Shown: piece after piece, positions 8,725 to 16,347 of the stretch
Numbering within the stretch: the stretch's first letter is position 1
Layout: each line of letters begins with the position of its first letter
Assembly: GCF_020622345.1 (NCBI RefSeq)
Contig: NZ_JACNMO010000011.1
Coordinates: 110,218 to 174,217 of the forward strand
Direction of reading: 5' to 3'
From: Roseobacter weihaiensis
GTDB taxonomy: Bacteria > Pseudomonadota > Alphaproteobacteria > Rhodobacterales > Rhodobacteraceae
DNA: 64,000 nucleotides
The notes under the pieces: generated by a model
Databases searched by the model: none
What the model saw: the letters and a program-made list of their open reading frames with translations, nothing else
What the model was told of the DNA's origin: nothing
Position numbers and translations under genes: made by a program

Positions 8725-9822
8725 TTATTTGCTTTGGATCGCGTCTTCGCTTTCGCGATCAAACAGATGCACCCGGTTCGGCGTGATCCGGAACCGCAAG
8801 GTTTGCCCCAGCGCCATTGGTGTCTCGGAGTTCATCTCGACCGTGACTTGATCCGCCCCGCATTGGCACAGCAATACAGATTGCGCGCCGACGTATTCCG
8901 ACACCATCACATCGAGGGTCAGCGCCTGATCGCTTGGAGCCTCCGCGTCGAAAACCAAATCCGACGGCCGGACCCCCAAAACAACCTCCCGCACGCGATG
9001 TGCCTTGGCGGCTTGCGCCTTTTCATCCTGCAACCGCAGGGAAAAACCGTTGCCTTTGACGAAAACGTCACCCGCTTCCTCTTTGATCTCCCCGTTCAGA
9101 AAGTTCATCGGCGGCATGCCCAGAAAGCCTGCGACGAATTTGTTGACCGGCCTTTTGAACAACGCTTCGGGGGAGCCCTGTTGCTGAATGTACCCGCCGT
9201 GCATCACGACAATCCGGTCCGCCAGAGTCATGGCTTCGATCTGGTCATGGGTCACGTAGATCATGTTTTTCTCGACCCGCTGGCTCATCAACGCAAGCTC
9301 TGCCCGCAGTTGACCCCGCAGCTTGGCGTCAAGATTGGAGAGCGGCTCGTCAAAAAGAAAGATGCCGCTGTCCTTTGCCAGCGCCCGCGCCATGGCGACC
9401 CGCTGGCGTTGCCCGCCCGATAAAGCCCCCGGTTTGCGGTGCAGGAAGTCGGTCAGGCCGACCATATCGGCAACCTCTTTGACCTTGGCGTGAACCTCCG
9501 CCTTGGGACGGCGGGCCAGCCGCAGCGCAAAGGAGATATTCTGCGCCACGTTCATATGCGGATAGAGCGCGTAATCCTGAAAAACCATCGCCAGATCACG
9601 ATCTTTGGGTTCAAGATGGCTGACGGGCTTGCCATCGACGTAAATCTCGCCTTCGGTGACATCTTCCAGTCCCGCGACCATGCGCAATGTCGTGGATTTC
9701 CCGCAACCGGAGGGGCCGACCAGCACGGTGAACTCGTTATCCGCCATCTCAAGCTCAATGCCGTGCAGCACCTCCACCTCACCGTATCTTTTGATGAGGT
9801 TATCCAGCTGAATTGTTGGCAT
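8725..9822 (-). CDS. Sugar ABC transporter ATP-binding protein (MalK/UgpC type)
   Basis: The product has 365 residues when started at ATG 9822, which has GGGAGG nine bases upstream; further upstream the frame runs through the operator and is not coding. Walker A (GPSGCGKST, about 36-44), the signature LSGGQRQRVAMARAL, Walker B (FLFDEPLSNLD) and the H-loop (YVTHDQIEAM) are all intact. A C-terminal TOBE/OB regulatory domain (about 240-360) marks the CUT1 class. It is the first gene of the ABC operon and energises the two permeases. Confidence 0.93.
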   Translation of the reverse strand: MPTIQLDNLIKRYGEVEVLHGIELEMADNEFTVLVGPSGCGKSTTLRMVAGLEDVTEGEIYVDGKPVSHLEPKDRDLAMVFQDYALYPHMNVAQNISFALRLARRPKAEVHAKVKEVADMVGLTDFLHRKPGALSGGQRQRVAMARALAKDSGIFLFDEPLSNLDAKLRGQLRAELALMSQRVEKNMIYVTHDQIEAMTLADRIVVMHGGYIQQQGSPEALFKRPVNKFVAGFLGMPPMNFLNGEIKEEAGDVFVKGNGFSLRLQDEKAQAAKAHRVREVVLGVRPSDLVFDAEAPSDQALTLDVMVSEYVGAQSVLLCQCGADQVTVEMNSETPMALGQTLRFRITPNRVHLFDRESEDAIQSK

Positions 9823-9841
9823 GGCGGCCTCCCATTCCCCC

Positions 9842-9879
9842 GTGTTACCGGTCACAGTAACATTTGTGACCGGTAACAC
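9842..9879. promoter_or_regulatory. Double LacI-type operator (15-bp perfect inverted repeat)
   Basis: Two perfect 15-bp arms, 9842-9856 and 9865-9879, flank an 8-bp spacer. Each arm is itself close to palindromic (TGTTACC/GGTCACA), so this looks like two adjacent LacI-family sites. It lies 20 bases before the ATPase start and downstream of the LacI gene on the same strand. Repression of the ABC operon by that LacI protein is the natural reading. Confidence 0.8.
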
Positions 9880-9920
9880 AAGAAATATCTCGGGCGTTTA
9901 TGACGCCCCTAACGGCGCCT

Positions 9921-10943
9921 TTATCGGGTGCTGTCGCGGAAGCTCAGATCGGCATCAACGGTCACATGTCGCGGTTTCAGGCTGCCCTCCCCTGACAGAA
10001 GGTCCGCGATCAGATGCCCTGTCGACTGCCCGATGCGTCGCGGATCCACCTTTACGGTGGTGATGGTCGGGGTGGAAAAGCGCGACACCTCAAAGTTGCC
10101 AAAGCCCGCAACCCCGATATCTTCGGGCACCGATTTGCCCATCGCGCGCAGCGCCGACAGTATGCCGAACGCGGGCGCATCAGAGACGCAGAAGATGCAA
10201 TCTGTCTCGGGATACTGTGCCAAAAGCGCCTTGCCCGCCGCGGCACCATCCTCAATGGAGAGCGGCGGCTTGCCGATCTTCAGCACCCGGTGCGCCGGCA
10301 ATCCCGCCGCCGCCATCGCCTGAACAAACCCTCGGCGCCGCGCCGCGCCGCGCGTCCAGGCGTCCTCTGCCTCCCCCAGAAAGGCGATGTTGCGATAGCC
10401 TTTGGCAATCAGCGCGCGCGTCATATCCGCTGCCGCTTCGCAGTTGGAAAAGCCGATGGTGTGCCCGATGGGCGTCTCGGGGCGTTCCCACAGTTCAATG
10501 ACCGGCACGGCGGCATCCTTGAGCAGCTCGATCGTGCGCGGGGAATGCCCATCGTAAGAGAGCACGATCGCCTCCGGCCTGCGCCGCAGCATGGTCTCGA
10601 CCAGGGTTTCTTCACGGGCGGTGGAGTAATCGGTGTAACCGAGCAGGATCTGCTGGCCGATCTTTTCCAGCTCCTCGGTCAGGGCCTGAACAGTCTCGGC
10701 AAAATGCAGATTGTTGAGCGAGGGCACCAGAACGGCGACGAACCCGGACCGCTTGGTGGTCAGGCTGCCCGCCATCTGGTCGGGCACGTAATTCATGTCG
10801 CGCACGACCTTGAGGATGCGGTCGCGGGTTTCCTTTGAAACGGGGCTGTCCTGCCTGAGCGCCCGTGAGACCGTCATACGCGACACACCCGCAGCCCGCG
10901 CCACGTCGCGCATCGTTACCTGAGGTTTCCGGGTATCGGCCAC
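9921..10943 (-). CDS. LacI-family transcriptional regulator of the first sugar operon
   Basis: The protein has 340 residues. The N-terminal helix-turn-helix reads VTMRDVARAAGVSRMTVSRAL, followed by a hinge and a sugar-binding-like effector domain. GTG 10943 is chosen because GGAG stands five bases upstream; an apparent start further up would lie across the operator and terminator. Matching operators lie in front of this gene (10957-10972) and in front of the ABC genes (9842-9879), so autoregulation plus repression of the transporter is likely. The effector is unknown. Confidence 0.9.
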   Translation of the reverse strand: MADTRKPQVTMRDVARAAGVSRMTVSRALRQDSPVSKETRDRILKVVRDMNYVPDQMAGSLTTKRSGFVAVLVPSLNNLHFAETVQALTEELEKIGQQILLGYTDYSTAREETLVETMLRRRPEAIVLSYDGHSPRTIELLKDAAVPVIELWERPETPIGHTIGFSNCEAAADMTRALIAKGYRNIAFLGEAEDAWTRGAARRRGFVQAMAAAGLPAHRVLKIGKPPLSIEDGAAAGKALLAQYPETDCIFCVSDAPAFGILSALRAMGKSVPEDIGVAGFGNFEVSRFSTPTITTVKVDPRRIGQSTGHLIADLLSGEGSLKPRHVTVDADLSFRDSTR

Positions 10944-10956
10944 ATATGCTCCAGAA

Positions 10957-10972
10957 GTGTTATCGGTAACAC
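10957..10972. promoter_or_regulatory. LacI-type operator before the lacI gene
   Basis: GTGTTATCGGTAACAC is a near-perfect 16-bp palindrome that shares the GTTA-N4-TAAC core with the double operator at 9842-9879. It sits 13 bases upstream of the GTG start of the LacI gene, consistent with autoregulation. Confidence 0.7.
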
Positions 10973-10996
10973 CTTGCTGGAACCCGAGCGTGTAAT

Positions 10997-11027
10997 CAAG
11001 AGGTGCCACGGCGGGTGGCACCTCTTG
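10997..11027 (-). terminator. Terminator-like hairpin after the LuxP-like gene
   Basis: A perfect 13-bp stem (CAAGAGGTGCCAC at 10997-11009, its complement at 11015-11027) with a 5-base loop lies seven bases after the stop codon of the last ribose-type operon gene. The T-run is on the plus-strand side (GTTTT), so read on the minus strand it lacks a strong U-tract. It still separates the operon from the LacI gene. Confidence 0.7.
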
Positions 11028-11033
11028 CAGGTT

Positions 11034-12173
11034 TTATCGCGACAACGCGCCGACGCCGGAAAAACGGAAGGCTTCCTGCTCCAATGCGTCAATGTCCTCG
11101 ACACTCATCTGATCGTGGGCCACCGTGATGCGGCCCAGAAAGACCAGCGGCAATTCATCCGCGCGCCCTTCCAGATCCGCCCGGATCGCCTCGGCCGTGG
11201 CCGCGCCCACATCGTCGCCCATCCGCATCGGGGTGGCATTGAGCTCTCCGCGCCGGATGGCCTCAAGCTCCAGCCCGGTGCCGCCCCAGCCGGTGGAAAA
11301 GACGTCCTTTTCCTTGCCCATGGCGATCTGAGCCTCGACAGACCCCATTGCCATAGCTGTGTTGGCGTTGTGGATGATCTCCGCTTCCGGATAGGCCTGC
11401 AGGATCAGCGAGGTCCCTTCAAAGCCACCCTCGCGCTGATACTCGCCATAGTGTTCATAGGCCGTAGTCCAGCCCCCCTTCTCTTCGATGCAGGTCTTGA
11501 AATCCCCCGAGCGCTGGTTGTCCGTGATCCCCGGAATGCCGCGGTTCAGCGCCATGGTCTTACCCTCGCCCAAGCGGTCCAGCATGTAGTCGCACATCAC
11601 CAGCGCGCCCGCAGCAGAGGAGAAGTCAAACCACACATCAGGCTGATTCTCCAGATCCTTGAGCGGGGTGTGAAACGCCCAGACATAGGTGGTGAAGCCA
11701 TCATTGCCCGACAGCTTGTCGATGTTGTCCGCCTGAATTTCCAGCTCCGACGGGCCGAAGATGACATAGTCGTAGAGGTCCGCGTCCTGCGCCACCTGAT
11801 TGGCATAGGTCGCCTGCAATGAATGTTCGATCTGCCGAGAGGCAAATTCGGTGGTTTCAAAAGCGATCCCCAACTCCTCCAGCCGTTTGGTCAGCGCCAG
11901 ATAATTGCGCGCCCAGAAATCCGACGTATCGGCGGACGGGTAGATCAGGGCGATTTGCAGCGGGTTTTCCAGCGTTCCCGCATAGGGCTCGGCCGCCGCG
12001 CCGACAACGCTTTGCAGCGCTTCCAGTTTGCCTTCGGCGTTGACTTCATCGGGGACCCAGTAGTTGCGGTCCGCGATGTCAGGCAGTTCTTTCAGCGGCA
12101 GATGCCCGTCGGCAAAGGCGCTGCCGGCCAGCGCAAGGCTTGCGACCAGTCCGGTTGTCATCAGGTATTTCAT
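11034..12173 (-). CDS. LuxP-like periplasmic binding protein of an ABC transporter
   Basis: The 379-residue precursor has a signal peptide ending AGSAFADG (about residue 21). It is a type-1 periplasmic binding protein. The segments IALIYPSADTSDFWARN (74-90) and STGWGG (293-298) followed by PMRMGDDVG (315-323) closely match what I recall of Vibrio LuxP, the AI-2 receptor. Ligand-contact positions that appear kept are Ser84, Trp87, Arg221, Thr272, Trp296 and Arg317; others differ. It is the last gene of a ribose-type ABC operon, with no LuxQ kinase nearby. The ligand may be AI-2-like or another furanose sugar; this is inference. Confidence 0.75.
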   Translation of the reverse strand: MKYLMTTGLVASLALAGSAFADGHLPLKELPDIADRNYWVPDEVNAEGKLEALQSVVGAAAEPYAGTLENPLQIALIYPSADTSDFWARNYLALTKRLEELGIAFETTEFASRQIEHSLQATYANQVAQDADLYDYVIFGPSELEIQADNIDKLSGNDGFTTYVWAFHTPLKDLENQPDVWFDFSSAAGALVMCDYMLDRLGEGKTMALNRGIPGITDNQRSGDFKTCIEEKGGWTTAYEHYGEYQREGGFEGTSLILQAYPEAEIIHNANTAMAMGSVEAQIAMGKEKDVFSTGWGGTGLELEAIRRGELNATPMRMGDDVGAATAEAIRADLEGRADELPLVFLGRITVAHDQMSVEDIDALEQEAFRFSGVGALSR

Positions 12174-12197
12174 GTTAGTTCCTCCCTTTCAAAAATA

Positions 12198-12246
12198 TGA
12201 GGCCACCGGAAAGCGCAGAGCTGAAACGCCCGCTCCGGTGGCCTCA
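12198..12246 (-). terminator. Hairpin between permease and LuxP-like gene
   Basis: A perfect 13-bp stem (TGAGGCCACCGGA at 12198-12210, complement at 12234-12246) with a 23-base loop fills the gap between the permease stop and the binding-protein start. It may stabilise the downstream mRNA or attenuate transcription. No U-run is present. Confidence 0.5.
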
Positions 12247-12256
12247 CAAAAACCGG

Positions 12257-13375
12257 TCAACCGCTTGGATTGGTCGTTCCGGCGAACAAGCCCCCCAGTG
12301 CCAAAAGGGCAATGAGCAGACCTATGAGTGCCGCACTAAAGCGCATCATCTTCTGGCCATCGGGCGTCTTGAGACCGGCAAGCCAGCCCCCGGCCCCATC
12401 GCGGTCCTTCTTCTGCATCCAGGTATAGAGCGCGACTGAACTGACAATCACCACGCCCGAGGCCACGGACTGCCAGAAAAACTCGATCCGCAGGGTCACC
12501 AGCGCGTTGATCATCATCGACAAGAGCAGCACGCCCGCAAAGGACCCCAGCATCGACGCCCGCCCCCCGAAAAGCGATGTACCGCCCACCACAACTGCCG
12601 CGATGACATGCAGGTTGAAATAGGGGGCCGAAGTGGCCTGAATCGCGTTCAGCTTGCCTGTGAGCAGGATGCCTCCCAGCGCGGCACAGGCCCCGCAGAG
12701 CACATAGGCATAGACTTTGTGGCGCTTGACCGCGATGCCGGTCAGTTCTGCGGCTTCGGGGTTCGAGCCAATCGCAATGGTATAGCGCCCGAAATAGGTG
12801 CGGGTCAGCAGCACATAGCCTGCGATCATCGTGGCGATCCCGATCAGAACGGGAATGGGGACAAAGCCCGGGATCTGCCCCCGACCGATGTCGGTCAGAA
12901 AATCCGGGAACCGCGCCAGCACCAGCCCCTTGGCCAGCACCAGCGCGAGCCCGCGATAGACCAGATCCATCGCAAGTGTCCCGATGAGATCAGGTACGTT
13001 GAAGCGCGTGATGATGAGACCGTTGATAAGCCCCATCAGGGCGCCCAACAGCAGCGCAATGGGCACCGCGACATAGACCGAAAACCCGTATTGCTTGATC
13101 AGAAAGGCCATCATGATACCCGAGAGCGCGGCAATTGACCCGATGGACAGATCGATGCCGCGCTGGGTGATGACAAAGGTCATCGCCATGGCCATGGGCA
13201 TGTAAAGTGCTGCATCGAGCAGGATCAGGTTCAGGTTGGTGGCCCGGAAATAGCGCGCGGGCTCGGCGACGCCCATAAAGAGCAGGATCGCAAGGATCAT
13301 CACCATCGGGCCGATGATGGCGATATAGGGCTCCAGCCGCTCGGTCGTCGTGCGGGTTTGTGTGGTTGTGTTCAT
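12257..13375 (-). CDS. Ribose-type ABC transporter permease (RbsC family)
   Basis: The 372-residue membrane protein has the pattern of BPD_transp_2/RbsC permeases: a segment ITQRGIDLSIGSIAALSG and later GGTSLFGGRASMLGSFAGV, which is the conserved C-terminal loop. About ten helices are predicted. It is about 30-40 residues longer than usual, with a C-terminal extension around MQKKDRDGAGGWLAG and one further helix. Its start overlaps the stop of the single-domain ATPase gene (TGATG), so the two are made together. It probably takes substrate from the LuxP-like protein encoded next. Confidence 0.9.
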   Translation of the reverse strand: MNTTTQTRTTTERLEPYIAIIGPMVMILAILLFMGVAEPARYFRATNLNLILLDAALYMPMAMAMTFVITQRGIDLSIGSIAALSGIMMAFLIKQYGFSVYVAVPIALLLGALMGLINGLIITRFNVPDLIGTLAMDLVYRGLALVLAKGLVLARFPDFLTDIGRGQIPGFVPIPVLIGIATMIAGYVLLTRTYFGRYTIAIGSNPEAAELTGIAVKRHKVYAYVLCGACAALGGILLTGKLNAIQATSAPYFNLHVIAAVVVGGTSLFGGRASMLGSFAGVLLLSMMINALVTLRIEFFWQSVASGVVIVSSVALYTWMQKKDRDGAGGWLAGLKTPDGQKMMRFSAALIGLLIALLALGGLFAGTTNPSG

Positions 13376-14130
13376 CAGGCGGCCTCCTCGGCACCGACAA
13401 TGAGGCCAAGGACCTCTTGCGTATTGCTGCTGGCGGTCTCCACCACCCCGACCCGCTGGCCGCGTCGCTGGACGTGAATGCGGTCGGAGACCTCGAAGAC
13501 ATCATCAAGCGAGTGGCTGATCAGGATCACCGCCAGCCCCTGCGCTTTCAGGGTCTGGATGAGTTTGAGGGTGCGGGCGGTCTCCTGTGGGCCAAGGGCG
13601 GCGGTCGGCTCGTCCATGACCAGCACGCGCAACCCCTCATGGTAGACGGCGCGCGCGATAGCGACCGCCTGCCGTTGGCCGCCCGACAGGCTTTCTGTGG
13701 GGGCATCCAGTGACTTGAGCCTCACGCCCAGCCGTTCCATCAGCACCCGCTCGGTCTCGGACCGCATGCGCTTGTTGTCCAGAAAGGTCATGCCCAGCAC
13801 CGTGCGGGTCAGTTCATTGCCCAGAAACATATTGGCGGCCGGGTCCAGATGGTCGGCCAGGGCCAGGGTCTGGTAGACCGCATCGATCCCCATATCGATG
13901 GCGTCGGCATGGCTGGAGAAGGCGACTTTCAGACCGTCAAGAAACATCTCGCCCTCGGTGGGCTGATAGACCCCTGTAAGGATTTTTATCAGGGTGGACT
14001 TGCCCGCGCCATTGTCCCCGACAATGGCGAGGACTTCGCCTGCATAGGCCTCCAGATCGACGTCTATCAACGCGGTCACGCCCCCGAAGCGTTTTGTTAT
14101 GCCGCGCATTTTGACCAATGGCTCGCTCAT
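13375..14130 (-). CDS. Single-domain ribose-type ABC ATPase
   Basis: This ATPase has 251 residues, half the size of RbsA, and so must work as a homodimer or with another subunit. Walker A is GDNGAGKST (about 37-45), the signature is LSGGQRQAVAIARAV and Walker B is LVMDEPTAALG; the switch histidine is in ISHSLDDVFE. Fructose-type FrcA ATPases have the same size. A ribosome site (AAAGGG) precedes ATG 14130. The gene lies between the second binding-protein gene and an RbsC-type permease. Confidence 0.92.
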   Translation of the reverse strand: MSEPLVKMRGITKRFGGVTALIDVDLEAYAGEVLAIVGDNGAGKSTLIKILTGVYQPTEGEMFLDGLKVAFSSHADAIDMGIDAVYQTLALADHLDPAANMFLGNELTRTVLGMTFLDNKRMRSETERVLMERLGVRLKSLDAPTESLSGGQRQAVAIARAVYHEGLRVLVMDEPTAALGPQETARTLKLIQTLKAQGLAVILISHSLDDVFEVSDRIHVQRRGQRVGVVETASSNTQEVLGLIVGAEEAA

Positions 14131-14202
14131 CGTATCGCCCTTTCAGAATGGTGTTGCCCAAGAGGTCACAATCGCGGCCCACAAGAGGGACGGATCATGA
14201 AA

Positions 14203-14236
14203 CCGGCGGGGGGCGCCAAGATAGCCCTCCCGCCGG
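14203..14236 (-). terminator. Hairpin after second binding-protein gene
   Basis: A GC-rich stem (CCGGCGGG...GGC at 14203-14214 with its partner at 14224-14236, one bulged base) lies 17 bases after the binding-protein stop codon, in front of the single-domain ATPase gene. It has no U-run. It probably raises the level of binding-protein mRNA relative to downstream genes. Confidence 0.5.
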
Positions 14237-14252
14237 CCCCTGGGAGGAAGCG

Positions 14253-15296
14253 TTATTTTCCCCAGATCGCCGAATAGGCGGCGCGGTAGGGGATGTCGGG
14301 ATCGAATGCGTTGCTCTCGCCCAGCTTTTCCAGCCCGCCAGAGGTCACAAGCGCTGGCGACGTAATATACCCGGAGCAGGGCTCACCCTGCATCGCGCGG
14401 TTCAGCTCATCGACAAGCTGCCAGCCCTGCAGGTTGAGCGGCTCTGCCACGGTGATCGACTGATAGCCGCCGGAGCGGATCCGCTGAAAGGCGGCCTCGG
14501 AGCCGTCTCCGGCGGAGCCCGCTTTCGGCCCCTTGTCGGGCGAGAGGCCAGCGGCCGCAAGCGAGGGCCCCATGAAATCAAAGTAGAGATCATTGATCGC
14601 CAGCGCGTGGGTCCAGCTGTCGCCGTATTTCTGCAACAGGCTTGTCGTCAAAGGCCCCATGCGGGTCGAGGTATCGGCAATCGGCGTATCCACATATTCA
14701 AGGACCTTGCCGCCCGCCGCCTCCACGGTTTCCTTCAGCCGGTCGGCCTTGTCGATGGCAATCTGATAGGTGGAATCGGTAAAGATCACCACCCCGATAT
14801 CCTTGCCACCATCCTCAAGCGCCCACTCGGCGGCAACTTCCGAAACGGTCATCGCATCGGTTGAGACATTGGCAAAGATACCTCCCGGTGCATCGCAGCC
14901 GATTTTGGGGCCGGAATGCCAGGCGACCATGGGAATACCCGCGCTCACCACCCCCTCAAGGGCGGCCTGCTGCTCGACCGCGTCAAAGCCGTTGATCACG
15001 ATGCCGTCCGCCTGCAAGGCCAGGGCTTGGCCGATGGCCGCCGTGCGCCCCTGGATCGAGCCTGCGCCGTCCAGCACCCGCAAATCCCAGCCGATGGTGG
15101 CTGCGGCCTCCTCCACGCCCGTGGTAACACCCAGAATACCGCCATTCTTGAGATCGCCCGCCACAACGACGATGGACTTGCCCTCGGCGGCGGCCGGTCC
15201 GGTGGTCGGACCGTCCCAGGCGGTCCCCGCCAGACCCGGTGTGACCGCCAGCGTGGTGCTCGCCAGCAAAGCACCTAGAAATGTTCGTTTAAGCAT
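14253..15296 (-). CDS. Ribose-type sugar ABC transporter substrate-binding protein
   Basis: The precursor has 347 residues with a signal peptide (MLKRTFLGALLASTTLAV, cleavage near residue 22). ATG 15296 has GGGAGG seven bases upstream and begins at the signal peptide; the longer frame would run into the permease gene. It is a type-1 periplasmic binding protein (Peripla_BP_4), with the typical middle segment ADGIVINGFDAVEQQAALE. The ligand is unknown. It lies between the RbsC-type permease upstream and the single-domain ATPase downstream, and most likely serves the upstream RbsA/RbsC pair. Confidence 0.9.
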   Translation of the reverse strand: MLKRTFLGALLASTTLAVTPGLAGTAWDGPTTGPAAAEGKSIVVVAGDLKNGGILGVTTGVEEAAATIGWDLRVLDGAGSIQGRTAAIGQALALQADGIVINGFDAVEQQAALEGVVSAGIPMVAWHSGPKIGCDAPGGIFANVSTDAMTVSEVAAEWALEDGGKDIGVVIFTDSTYQIAIDKADRLKETVEAAGGKVLEYVDTPIADTSTRMGPLTTSLLQKYGDSWTHALAINDLYFDFMGPSLAAAGLSPDKGPKAGSAGDGSEAAFQRIRSGGYQSITVAEPLNLQGWQLVDELNRAMQGEPCSGYITSPALVTSGGLEKLGESNAFDPDIPYRAAYSAIWGK

Positions 15297-15324
15297 GTGA
15301 ATCCTCCCGTGGATGTAAAATGCG

Positions 15325-16347
15325 TCAGCGCTTTTCAGCGCCTTTTCTGCGTTGGGCGTAGCCTGCGATGCCGATGGCAATCAGCAAGGTCACCCCGTTG
15401 AACAGCGGCTCAACCCAGAACGAGCCGCCAAACTGCTGGATGCCGGAAATCCCCACCGCGAGGATCGCGACACCGACAATGGTGCCCCAGACATTGACCC
15501 GCCCCGGCTTGATCGTGGTGGAGCCCAGAAACGCCCCCACCAGCGCGGGCAGCAGGAATTCCAGACCCACCGACGCCTGCCCGATGCGCAGCTTGGCCGC
15601 CAGCAAAACCCCGGCCAGCGCCGTCATCGTGCCGGAGGCTACAAAGGCGCCGATCACGAACTTGCGGGTCGGGATTCCATTCAGTTGCGCTGCCCGCTGG
15701 TTCGCACCGATGGCATAGAGGTAGCGACCAACGGGCGTGTATTCCAAAACGATCCACATCATCACGGTGATCGCCATCAGGTAATATCCGGTGATCGGCA
15801 GGCCGAAAACGAAGGTATTGTTGAGCGCGTAGAACCCGTCGGGCAAGACCCCGACCATCTGCCGCCCGCCGGTGTGCCACAGCGCCAGCGCATAGAGCAC
15901 GGTGCCGGTGCCCAAAGTGGCGATGAAGCTGTCGATCTTGGCAACTTCGACCAGCAGGCCATTGAGAAAGCCCGACAGCGCCCCTAGCAAGAGCACAAGC
16001 ATCACCGCCAAGGGCCACGGCATGCCAAAAAGCGTTTGCAGGCTGATCGCCAGAATATGCCACAACACGATGCCGTAGCCGACCGTCAGATCGATACGCC
16101 CTGCCGCCATGGGGATCATCGCGCCCAGAGACAGCAAGGCAATGATCGCCTTGTCGGACACGATGGACCGCAGGTTCAACATTGTGGGGAAGGTGTTCGG
16201 CAGCAGGATCGAGAACAGCGCAATCAGCAGAACCGTGAGAATGACCAAGCCGTAGACCGGGATAAAACGCAGGAGCCGACGGCCAAACGAGAGCCCCTTG
16301 AGCTCTGCCTTGGTGGGTTCCAGCGCACCGGAGTCAAGCGATTGCAT
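15325..16347 (-). CDS. Ribose-type ABC transporter permease (RbsC family)
   Basis: The protein has 340 residues and about ten membrane helices. Conserved points include AAGRIDLTVGYGIVLWH, where most RbsC proteins have G-[IV]-DLSVG, and the late segment FLGSTTIKPGRVNVWGT. ATG 16347 is preferred over a TTG at 16371 because AAGGA lies nine bases before it. It overlaps the end of the RbsA gene by 14 bases. Together with RbsA and the next binding protein it makes a complete importer. Confidence 0.9.
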   Translation of the reverse strand: MQSLDSGALEPTKAELKGLSFGRRLLRFIPVYGLVILTVLLIALFSILLPNTFPTMLNLRSIVSDKAIIALLSLGAMIPMAAGRIDLTVGYGIVLWHILAISLQTLFGMPWPLAVMLVLLLGALSGFLNGLLVEVAKIDSFIATLGTGTVLYALALWHTGGRQMVGVLPDGFYALNNTFVFGLPITGYYLMAITVMMWIVLEYTPVGRYLYAIGANQRAAQLNGIPTRKFVIGAFVASGTMTALAGVLLAAKLRIGQASVGLEFLLPALVGAFLGSTTIKPGRVNVWGTIVGVAILAVGISGIQQFGGSFWVEPLFNGVTLLIAIGIAGYAQRRKGAEKR

